From assembly GCA_963791595.1 (NCBI GenBank), contig CAWBTF010000009.1, forward strand, positions 135,257 to 199,256: a stretch of DNA of 64,000 nucleotides, read 5' to 3'. The notes beneath the pieces are model-generated. The model was not told the origin of the DNA and did not search any database. It saw nothing but the letters and a program-made list of their open reading frames with translations. Below, in pieces: positions 56,843-64,000 of this stretch (positions within the stretch are counted from its first letter, which is position 1; every line of letters begins with the position of its first letter). This DNA is from JAEMQF01 sp963791595. GTDB taxonomy: Bacteria > Pseudomonadota > Gammaproteobacteria > Burkholderiales > Burkholderiaceae_C. The position numbers and the translations under genes were made by a program.

Positions 56843-58393
56843 ATGCGAATCAAGTCATTGGCATGGGCCGGCTTCGCCGCAGCCACGTTGCTGGCGCCGA
56901 TCGGTGCGCTGGCGCAATTCACGGCCACCGCCTTTCAGAATTTCAACGTTCAAGGCCCGAATTCACTCAACTTCGCGACGGGCCCGAGCGTCGTCGTGGG
57001 CGCGTTCGGTCCAAACGGAATTTCCGGCACTGCCACCAGGAGCGGGGCTGAAGTCTGCGCCGGGCCGCTATCGCTGACGCTCCCGAACCTTGGGGGGCTC
57101 AATGTGCCAACATTGGCCCAGGGCGGGTACTCCGTGCCCAGCGTGGCAAGCATCTGTGCCGAGAGTTGGCTGCTGACCTTGAACGTCGGGACTCTGCAGA
57201 CCACAGTCTTGACACCGACGCTGGCCGGCGCGCCGCTTGTCCCCTTCGTCAGCAACAACAGCATCACGTCGTCGAGCGACGGCAAAGTGCATACGTTCGG
57301 CTGGTCCGGCGTGCCAGGAGTCGACAGCCTACGCATCAACGTCTTTGATCGAACCCAGATGGCAACTGGCGGACAGGCCCAGTTGATCAGATCGCAAAAT
57401 TTCGTTGGATCAACCACAAGTTTCGTCATCGACCTCAACGAGCCGGGGACGCCCTTCGCCAACGATCGCCCCTACACCCTGGAGGTGTCGCTGATCGACA
57501 CGCGCGACAACAACGTCGCGGTGCCAAACAACATCAACATCCTCTCGAGGTCGCGAACGTACTTCGACTTCACGCTGCCCGCGGTGCCGCTGACGATCGC
57601 ACCGGTCTTCCTCCCGATCGTCGAGCATGGGCCGAACGGTCCGACCTACACGTTCACCGTCACCGTCGACGCAACTGGCACCTTCGTCATCGACCCCGAC
57701 ATTGCCATCGGCTACATCTACCAGACGGCGCTCGGCAATCCGAACTTCCGCAGCGTCTCGCTGCCCAATGTGGGGGACCGCCGCTACCTGATCGAGATCT
57801 TCGATCCGAGCGCCGGCCAATACCGCAAGGACTTCACGGCACTCGCCGGGCGGACCTACTCGTTCAGCGCGCACGGCTACCCGCACGGGGTAGCGAAGTT
57901 CCGCGTCAAGGGCATCGAGGTCGCGGCAGGACTCGACGCGGCCAATCCGAGCGCCTTCCCCACTGCGCTCGGGTTCACCGGTGCCGGCACCTTCACCGGC
58001 AGCATGGTTCCGATCACGAAGTACGCCTTCAGCGGCTTCCTGCCGCCGATCAACCTGCCGCCAACGGTCAACACCAGTTCAGCAGGGCGCAGTTTCCCGT
58101 TCAAGTGGACCTTGGCGGATGTGCAGGGCTATGCCGTGACCGACCTCGGCGCTGTCGACTCGATCACCTACAAGGCCAGCGCATGCGCTCCATTCGCCAC
58201 TGATCCAAGCGGTGCACTCCCCGCCGGAGCCACGGGGCGATCGAAGCTTCGCTATGACACGCGGGGGAACCAGTATGTTTTCGATTGGAAGTCGCCGAAG
58301 CAACCTGGCTGCTACGTGCTGTTCTTGAAGCTGGACAGTGGACAAGTGTTCAACGCCAACGTCATGCTGACCAAAGGGACAGATGACGATTGA
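56843..58393 (+). CDS. Secreted protein with C-terminal PxKF-type domain
   Basis: 516 residues from ATG 56843 with SD GGAG. Sec signal peptide (SLAWAGFAAATLLAPIGALA, cut near LAQ). The middle is beta-rich with fibronectin-like segments (KVHTFGWSGVPGVDSLRINV, YTLEVSLIDTRDNNVAVPNN). The last 110 residues match the PxKF domain pattern: SFPFKWTLADVQGYAVTDLG, RSKLRYDTRGNQYVFDWKSP, and GCYVLFLKLDSGQVFNANVM. Such proteins are exported surface or matrix proteins of unknown role. The coding sequence is less GC-rich than the surrounding operons. Confidence 0.75.
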   Translation: MRIKSLAWAGFAAATLLAPIGALAQFTATAFQNFNVQGPNSLNFATGPSVVVGAFGPNGISGTATRSGAEVCAGPLSLTLPNLGGLNVPTLAQGGYSVPSVASICAESWLLTLNVGTLQTTVLTPTLAGAPLVPFVSNNSITSSSDGKVHTFGWSGVPGVDSLRINVFDRTQMATGGQAQLIRSQNFVGSTTSFVIDLNEPGTPFANDRPYTLEVSLIDTRDNNVAVPNNINILSRSRTYFDFTLPAVPLTIAPVFLPIVEHGPNGPTYTFTVTVDATGTFVIDPDIAIGYIYQTALGNPNFRSVSLPNVGDRRYLIEIFDPSAGQYRKDFTALAGRTYSFSAHGYPHGVAKFRVKGIEVAAGLDAANPSAFPTALGFTGAGTFTGSMVPITKYAFSGFLPPINLPPTVNTSSAGRSFPFKWTLADVQGYAVTDLGAVDSITYKASACAPFATDPSGALPAGATGRSKLRYDTRGNQYVFDWKSPKQPGCYVLFLKLDSGQVFNANVMLTKGTDDD

Positions 58394-58841
58394 GACGAAG
58401 ATCAAGTCCGGTCGCGCCCCGCCTTTCAGCGCATTGAAAAACCATCTCAGAAAGGAAACTCAGCTGTTTGCTCGCACGCTGTTTGTTATCACCGTCTCCG
58501 CAAGTCTCACGTGTTCCGCCCAAGATGTTGCGTCACTCGCCGGAACTTGGTCTGGCGCCTTTGCTCTGCCCAGTGGACAGTCGAGAGAGGCGAAAATCGT
58601 CATCGCCGGTGAGGCTGGAACATGGCAAACCCATGCTCAAAATCGGGAGAATCCATGCGTTGGTCGGGCATTCCCGATCGATGTACTGAATGTCACGCCG
58701 ACGAGTTTCGACCTTGCAGTTAGTAGTTCCAAGGCGCTACCAGGATGTTCAGACGTTAAGTTTCAGCTGAAGCGGGTGGACGATAAAACCTACGAAGGCC
58801 AGTTTGCGGACGGACGCAAGTTGGTCCTTTCGCGCAAATAG
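58384..58841 (+). CDS. Small secreted protein, unrecognised family
   Basis: Open from ATG 58384 (overlapping the PxKF gene by 10 bases), but the exported part begins later: LFARTLFVITVSASLTCSAQ is a signal peptide whose first codon is CTG at about 58465, 7 bases after an AGGA motif. Either the ATG is used with a 27-residue N-terminal extension, or a start codon has been lost. The mature part (LAGTWSGAFALPSGQSREAK, FQLKRVDDKTYEGQFADGRK) looks like a lipocalin-type beta barrel with two Cys. Noticeably lower GC than neighbours. Probably co-expressed with the PxKF protein. Confidence 0.55.
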
Positions 58842-58947
58842 GCAACACACGCTGCGGGTTGCACCCGCTGGGAAGCGCGCCACCCGGGTTGAAGGCCGGG
58901 CCGCGCCCACGCCAACGGCCTGCGGCAATCCCTCGCGCGAGGCCCCT

Positions 58948-59361
58948 TCAATTGAATGTGTGCAGCTTCAACTTGTACGACTTGTCCGCCTGCTTCTGGA
59001 AGACATGCGTTGCGATGCCGCCGAACGTCGTCGTGTTGCCCTTGTCGTCGCGGCCATTCGCAGACCACTTTGACGCCGCGATCAACGTGTCTCCCGCTTC
59101 GATGATCCTGAACGGCTGGAGCACGTGGCCGGTGACGTGGTTTGCGATCAGGCCGGCGAAGAACTTTGCGATGTCGACCGGACCGTTCACGATGTCATGC
59201 GACGCCGGCAATAGCACGGCGTCGCCCGTGTAGAACGCGCCGACCGCCTTGGCGTCCCCCTTGTTGAACGCCGCGTTCCAAGCGCTATACGCACTGGCCA
59301 CGCGGTCTGCGGCGGGACCGGGCGGAACAGCAGACGGCATGAGATTCGATGACTTGAGCAT
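58948..59361 (-). CDS. SnoaL/DUF4440-like protein
   Basis: 137 residues from ATG 59361, which has an SD (AGGAGAAGAG) directly upstream; a longer start at 59448 lacks one. NTF2 fold: VASAYSAWNAAFNKGDAKAV, FYTGDAVLLPASHDIVNGPV and FGGIATHVFQKQADKSYKLK. Proteins with this arrangement often hydrolyse or bind small ligands; SgcJ/EcaC-type oxidoreductase partners are the nearest named group. It is divergent from the second cyclase gene. Confidence 0.75.
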   Translation of the reverse strand: MLKSSNLMPSAVPPGPAADRVASAYSAWNAAFNKGDAKAVGAFYTGDAVLLPASHDIVNGPVDIAKFFAGLIANHVTGHVLQPFRIIEAGDTLIAASKWSANGRDDKGNTTTFGGIATHVFQKQADKSYKLKLHTFN

Positions 59362-59494
59362 TCTCTTCTCCTGTGTGATCAATAGCGTCTGTGTCTGATA
59401 GGGTCTCGCATGCCCAGGCGCCATGCATGGGGCCAACGCCATTGTCATGGCAGTTCAATTGGAGCACCATGCCTAATGTTGGGAGATTGAGCGC

Positions 59495-62400
59495 ATGGAC
59501 AAACTTCAACGTTGGCTCGCGGCCGTGGGACTGGAGCAACTCGCGCCAGTCTTTCAGGCGAACGATGTCGATTTGAATGTCCTCGCGGACCTCACGGAAG
59601 CTGATCTGGAGAAGATCGGCGTCTCGCTTGGCCTTCGGAAGAAACTCCTCAAGGCGCTCCAGCAGCTGCAGCGCTCGCCGGACATCGTTCAGTCGCCCTC
59701 TCCCGCAGAGGCCGCACGTGCTGCCGAGCGCAGGCAGTTGACGGTGATGTTCTGCGACCTCGTCGGTTCCACGGCGCTATCGGTCGACGTCGATCCCGAA
59801 GAGTTGCGCGACATCCTGCGCTCCTATCAGGACGCCGTTGCCGCCGAAGTGGCACGTTTCGACGGGCATGTGGCTCAATACCTCGGAGACGGCGTTCTGG
59901 CCTATTTCGGGTGGCCGCGAGCGCATGAACACGAAGCCGAAAGGGCTGTTCGGGCAGGGTTGGCGGCGATCGAGGCGGTCAATGCCCTGCCCGCGCAGCG
60001 CAACGTCGCTCTGGCCGCTCGCGTCGGCATTGCCACCGGTCTCGTGGTGGTTGGGGAAAGGGCGATTCACGACGAAACAGCGGTCGGCGAAACTCCTAAC
60101 CTGGCAGCGCGCCTGCAGGCATTCGCAGCGCCAAACACGGTGGTAGTCGAGGCCACGACGCGCAGGCTGCTCGGAGACCTGTTCGAGTACGAAGAGTTGG
60201 GCGTGATCGAGGCCAAGGGATTCGCGCACCCGGTGGATGCCTACAGGGTCGTAAGGCAGAGCAGGATCGAAAGCCGGTTCGAAGCCTTTCACCCGTCTGC
60301 ACTCACCCCGCTCGTGGGGCGGGAGGAAGAGATCCTGCTGTTGCTACGCCGTTGGGAACGGGCGAAGAGCGGAGTGGGGCAGGTGGTGATGATTTCCGGC
60401 GAGCCCGGCATCGGGAAGTCGCGCGTAGTGGCCACCCTCCTGGAACGCGTTGAGGGCGAACCCCATACGAAGCTGCGCTACTTCTGTTCGCCGCATCACC
60501 GCGACAGTGCACTCTATCCAATCGCGAGCCAGATCGAACGAGCCGCGGCTTTTGAACGCGACGATGAGCCGGCCGTCAAGCTGGACAAAGTCGGCGCGCT
60601 GTTCGCGGCCGGGTCGAATGGGCCAGAAGATGGCCGCCTCTTGGCCGAGTTGCTGCGACTGCCCGACATCGGACGGTATCCGCCCTTGAGCCTGAGCCCG
60701 CAACAACGCAAGCAGAAGACATTCGATCTTCTGTTGCGCCAGCTCGACGCGTTGGCAAAACGCCAACCGTTGTTGGATGTTTTCGAAGATGTGCACTGGA
60801 TCGATCCGACGAGCCATGAGGCACTCGACAGGACGGTCGAGCGCATCCGCCAACTGCCAGTCTTGCTTGTCATCACGTTTCGACCCGAGTTTGTTCCACC
60901 ATGGGTCGGCCAGCCCAACGTCACGTTGCTGACGTTGAATCGGCTGGATCGGCGCGATGGCGCAGCCTTGATCGAACGGGTCGTGGGCAGCCATCGCCTG
61001 CCGCCAGAGATCGTCAATGAAATCCTCGAGCGCACGGACGGCGTGCCGCTGTTCGCCGAAGAGCTGACCAAGGCCGTGCTGGAGGCCGGAAGCAATGGCG
61101 AGGATGCAGCGCGCACGCTGTCCAATACGCCGCTGAGCACGGTGCCGGCGACTCTCCACGCTTCGCTGATGGCGCGTCTCGACCGGCTCGGCACAGCCAG
61201 GGAGGTCGCGCAAATCTGCGCCGCCATCGGGCGGGAGTGTCCCTACGAAATCCTGGCTGCAGTTTCTTCGTTGTCGGAGCCTGACCTGCGAGCGTCGATC
61301 GACCATCTCACGGCTTCGGGGTTATTGATCGCGCGCGGCACGCCGCCGGACGCGGTCTTCCTGTTCAAGCATGCTCTAGTACAGGACGCTGCCTACGGCA
61401 CGTTACTGATCAGCACGCGCCGGCAGCTCCACGCGAGAATCGCCGAGCTTCTCGAGTCCCGCTTTCCCGATCAGGCCGCGCGTGAACCCGAACTTCTGGC
61501 GCGTCACTTCACCGAGGCAAAAATGCCGGAACGTGCAGTTGCCTACTGGATCCAGGCCGGCCGCCACGCAGCGGAGCGGTCGGCCAACCTGGAGGCCATC
61601 AGGCACCTGTCTCGAGCACTCGATGCGCTGAGGCTGCTGCCGGAAAGCGAAGAAAGAGACCGCCAGGAACTTGTCGCGCAGACGGCAATCGGCACGCCGC
61701 TCATGTCCGTACACGGTTATGCCGCCCCGGAAACCGGCGCCGCCTACGGCCGGGCACATGTGCTGAGCCAGCGCCTCGGCGATCGGGGCATTCTCTATGC
61801 GACGCTCAGCGGTCAGTTCTCCTATCACTTCGTCCGAGGCGATCTCGCCGTCATGCGCCAGCTGACCCACGAAGCGACGACCACCGCCGAAGCCCTGTCG
61901 GATGACTCGCTTCGGCTTGTCGGCTGCCGGCTGGCCGGCCTGAGCGGGATGCATATCGGCGAGTTCGAAGAGGCGAGGAGCGCCTTGGAAACGATCGCTC
62001 GTTCATACGACGCGAGCAAGCATCGCCCGCCGCCGGTTCACTACGTTCACGATCCCAAGATGTATGCCCTCGGGTATCTCGCCGTCATACTGTGGATCCA
62101 GGGCTACCCGGACAAGGCTCGGCAATGGAGCGCGGCAGCGATCGCCTACACCGCCGAACTCAACCATGCCAACATGACCGCCTTCGCGCGGATCTACGGC
62201 GGAGCCGGGCTCTACGAGCTATTGGGTGACACGAGCACCGTGCGATCGCATACGGATGCAATCATTGACCTCGCCGAGCAGCACAGCCTTCACTACTTCC
62301 GGCTCAGCGGGGTAATCCTGCGAGGCTGGTTGATGGCGTTGGACGGGAATGTCACTGAGGGCACCGCGCTGATGCGGCGCAGTATCGATGAGCGCTTCGC

Positions 62401-62821
62401 GCTCGGTGTCGGCTGGTACCAGACGAGATACCTTTGCATGCTGGCCGAGATGTGCCTCCAGCAAGGCGACGGACGTGCCGGGCTGGAGTTGATCGCGCGA
62501 GCGAAAGGCCACATCGATAGCCACAGCGAGCCAATGTGGCAAGCCGAGGTGCAGCGTATCGAGGGCGAGCTGTTGTGCCTCCAAGGGGCCGCACCGTCGG
62601 AAATTGAGACCTGCTTCCGGAGCTCTCTTACTACCGCGAGACGTCAGGGCGCGAAGTCGTTCGAACTCCGCACCGCGACCAGCCTTGCGCGCTTCTGGCG
62701 CCAACAGGGCCGCAACGATGCTGCACGGGACGCGCTTGCCCCGGTGCTGGGCTGGTTCACCGAAGGCTTCGACACGGTCGATGTTCAGCAAGCACGAATT
62801 CTGTTGAGCGAATTCAGCTGA
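59495..62821 (+). CDS. SAM-domain/class III cyclase/AAA ATPase/TPR protein
   Basis: 1108 residues from ATG 59495 (SD GGGAG). Residues 1-60 are a SAM domain (LQRWLAAVGLEQLAPVFQAN, LTEADLEKIGVSLGLRKKLL). The cyclase domain (about 75-250) has FCDLVGST, YLGDGVLAYFGWPRAHE and the NLAAR motif; Gln precedes LGDG as in the 2823 protein (HVAQYLGDG). The STAND ATPase has Walker A GEPGIGKSRVVATL near 300 and Walker B LLDVFEDVHWID near 425. TPR-like helices fill the C-terminal half, ending WFTEGFDTVDVQQARILL, very similar to the first protein's end. No HTH. A soluble sensor-type nucleotide cyclase is likely; ligand unknown. Confidence 0.85.
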   Translation: MDKLQRWLAAVGLEQLAPVFQANDVDLNVLADLTEADLEKIGVSLGLRKKLLKALQQLQRSPDIVQSPSPAEAARAAERRQLTVMFCDLVGSTALSVDVDPEELRDILRSYQDAVAAEVARFDGHVAQYLGDGVLAYFGWPRAHEHEAERAVRAGLAAIEAVNALPAQRNVALAARVGIATGLVVVGERAIHDETAVGETPNLAARLQAFAAPNTVVVEATTRRLLGDLFEYEELGVIEAKGFAHPVDAYRVVRQSRIESRFEAFHPSALTPLVGREEEILLLLRRWERAKSGVGQVVMISGEPGIGKSRVVATLLERVEGEPHTKLRYFCSPHHRDSALYPIASQIERAAAFERDDEPAVKLDKVGALFAAGSNGPEDGRLLAELLRLPDIGRYPPLSLSPQQRKQKTFDLLLRQLDALAKRQPLLDVFEDVHWIDPTSHEALDRTVERIRQLPVLLVITFRPEFVPPWVGQPNVTLLTLNRLDRRDGAALIERVVGSHRLPPEIVNEILERTDGVPLFAEELTKAVLEAGSNGEDAARTLSNTPLSTVPATLHASLMARLDRLGTAREVAQICAAIGRECPYEILAAVSSLSEPDLRASIDHLTASGLLIARGTPPDAVFLFKHALVQDAAYGTLLISTRRQLHARIAELLESRFPDQAAREPELLARHFTEAKMPERAVAYWIQAGRHAAERSANLEAIRHLSRALDALRLLPESEERDRQELVAQTAIGTPLMSVHGYAAPETGAAYGRAHVLSQRLGDRGILYATLSGQFSYHFVRGDLAVMRQLTHEATTTAEALSDDSLRLVGCRLAGLSGMHIGEFEEARSALETIARSYDASKHRPPPVHYVHDPKMYALGYLAVILWIQGYPDKARQWSAAAIAYTAELNHANMTAFARIYGGAGLYELLGDTSTVRSHTDAIIDLAEQHSLHYFRLSGVILRGWLMALDGNVTEGTALMRRSIDERFALGVGWYQTRYLCMLAEMCLQQGDGRAGLELIARAKGHIDSHSEPMWQAEVQRIEGELLCLQGAAPSEIETCFRSSLTTARRQGAKSFELRTATSLARFWRQQGRNDAARDALAPVLGWFTEGFDTVDVQQARILLSEFS

Positions 62822-62892
62822 GCCGCCGAGGCGCGAATCGGTGGAACGCCAATGCGTTCCGCCCTCGATTACATCCGATTTTGGCGAACCCT

Positions 62893-64000
62893 CTACAGCG
62901 ACATCAGCCGCATCAGGTCCGACTGCCGCCGCGTGCCGGTCTTGGCCAGCAGATGAGCCATGTGGCTGCGCATCGTCGAGACGCGCACTTGCTCGTGCTC
63001 GGCGGCCTCGGCAAGCGTGGCGCCGGCGACGAGTTGGCCGAGCAACGAGGCCTCGGCGGTGGTGAGCTGGTGGTGACGAGCCAACGCATGCAGCAATGTT
63101 GTGCAGTGCTCCGCCGCGTCCACCAGGTCGACCAGGAGCAAGACTTCGGCGCCCGGCCAGCGGTTGCGCACCGCGTGGTCGCGAGGCACGGGCGTGAGGC
63201 GCAGCACGGCACTGCGCAGCCGCCCGTTGTCGTCGAACCAGGTGCTCAACGTCTGTGCGGCGCCGATCGAGGTGATGCGCAGTGCATGGGTCAGCGTGGC
63301 CATGTCGAGCTGCCCGATGCGCTGGACGTGGTTGCCCAGCACCCGAATGACGCCAGCGGTTGCAAGCAGGGCCCGCGCCGGCGGGTTGGCATGCTCGACG
63401 GTTCCGTTTGCCCGCAGCACGAGCAAGGGCTGTGGAACCGCATCGAGAGTTTCTTCCACCGCAAGCTGTTCGCGCCGAATTGCGGCGAAGGCCCAATAGC
63501 TGTGCAGGGCGCGGTGCAGGTGTGGATGCAGTGCCTGGTATCCGCGAAGTTCGGCAGGAGTGAAGCCAGGCACGCCTGAAGCGCGCATCATTGACACCAC
63601 CGTCATCGGTTCGCGGCCCCAATTGGCCGTCTTCGATGAAGAGTGTGGCGAGGCTTTCCATGTCATTGCGCGCAGCGAATTCGTTGTAGTACGCCGTCTT
63701 CTTCAGGCGTTCCATGGGCAGGCAGCTCTCGCCGATCAGCATTGTTCCCGATGACACCGGCAGGTTGCATACGCGGACCTCGAGCCACCACGGATCTTGC
63801 GGTGGCCCAATCTCTGCCGTACTCGATCACGGCTTTCGGGTCCAAACGCGCGGATCCCCACAGGAACCGCTCGTGCGTATTGATTTCATCCGGCGTGAAG
63901 ATGTCAGCTGAGGTAGCGCCGAAAGCCTGGCACAGGCCTTCGAGCAGCACCGGCCACTGCCTGGGGTCGGCCGCGGCCTCGTATGCCGTGAGCGCCAGGC
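62893..64000 (-). CDS. LuxR-type transcriptional regulator (copy 2), N-terminus outside window, two frame changes
   Basis: Reads from the window edge (ALTAYEAAADPRQWPVLLEG) to the stop at 62893. The frame changes near 63799 (between GRDWAT and QDPWWLEVRVCNLP) and near 63616 (between FIEDGQLG and REPMTVVSMMRAS). Against copy 1 (55441-56571) the first is a clean one-base insertion (a C within a GAA codon); the second corresponds to a net two-base loss, which gives the same frame. The C-terminal 230 residues, including the LuxR HTH QLTTAEASLLGQLVAGATL, are nearly identical to copy 1, whereas the N-terminal part differs at many positions. Convergent with the cyclase gene. Confidence 0.8.

Overview
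The window is about 64 kb of high-GC bacterial DNA. The gene content points to a betaproteobacterium of the order Burkholderiales: a complete atpIBEFHAGDC operon with betaproteobacterial subunits, several TRAP transporter genes, a RavA/ViaA pair, a LytTR two-component pair, methylcrotonyl-CoA carboxylase genes and many small ATGA-overlapping operons. I cannot name a genus. No tRNA, rRNA, CRISPR array, transposase or prophage was seen, and no stretch over 300 bases lacks a gene or gene remnant.

Layout. 0-2.7 kb: 3' end of an indolepyruvate oxidoreductase gene, a broken HipA-like (YjjJ) gene and a VapBC-type toxin-antitoxin pair. 2.8-6.2 kb: a large zinc-ribbon/class III cyclase/AAA/TPR protein. 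6.4-9.5 kb: a TRAP solute receptor gene on the plus strand facing its two permease genes on the minus strand, all three riddled with +1 frame changes. 9.6-13.7 kb (minus): a deleted VOC gene, a histidine phosphatase fused to a TpsB-type outer-membrane barrel, a nitronate monooxygenase and a carboxymuconolactone decarboxylase-like gene. 13.8-15.8 kb: cytochrome b561, a deletion scar joining two molybdenum-hydroxylase genes, an acetyltransferase and an NTF2-like protein. 15.9-20.6 kb (minus): an intact TRAP transporter operon ending in an amidase. 20.8-27.3 kb (plus): metallo-hydrolase, RavA, ViaA and a LytS/LytTR pair. 27.4-31.3 kb: Rep helicase, an unknown gene and an AEC carrier. 31.3-38.6 kb (minus): F1Fo ATP synthase.

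38.6-47.3 kb: aldose epimerase, acetyltransferase, cytochrome b561 divergent from cytochrome c', a polysaccharide export/chain-length pair, HCCA isomerase/DUF1289/YbaK, and an unknown gene. 47.4-52.3 kb (minus): mccB - DinB - DUF4126 - mccA, preceded by a perfect 18-bp palindrome. 52.3-55.4 kb: DinB, rhodanese, phosphatidylserine decarboxylase and an EamA exporter. 55.4-64 kb: two closely related LuxR regulators bracket a secreted PxKF-type protein, a small secreted protein, a SnoaL-like protein and a second cyclase/AAA/TPR protein.

The most unusual property runs through the whole window: about 40 places where the reading frame of a recognisable gene changes by +1 (one extra base), never seen as a one-base loss. 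Around 30 lie between 6.5 and 10.0 kb; the rest are single events in otherwise intact genes (histidine kinase, mccB, polysaccharide export, DUF4126, DinB, LuxR). The extra base usually adjoins a third codon position and is usually not part of a homopolymer. A consensus or assembly artefact (insertion-biased reads, or strain variants written out twice) is the first explanation to test. The most interesting protein architecture is the phosphatase-TpsB fusion at 10.1-12.1 kb. All frame placements were made by eye from family knowledge, without alignments.
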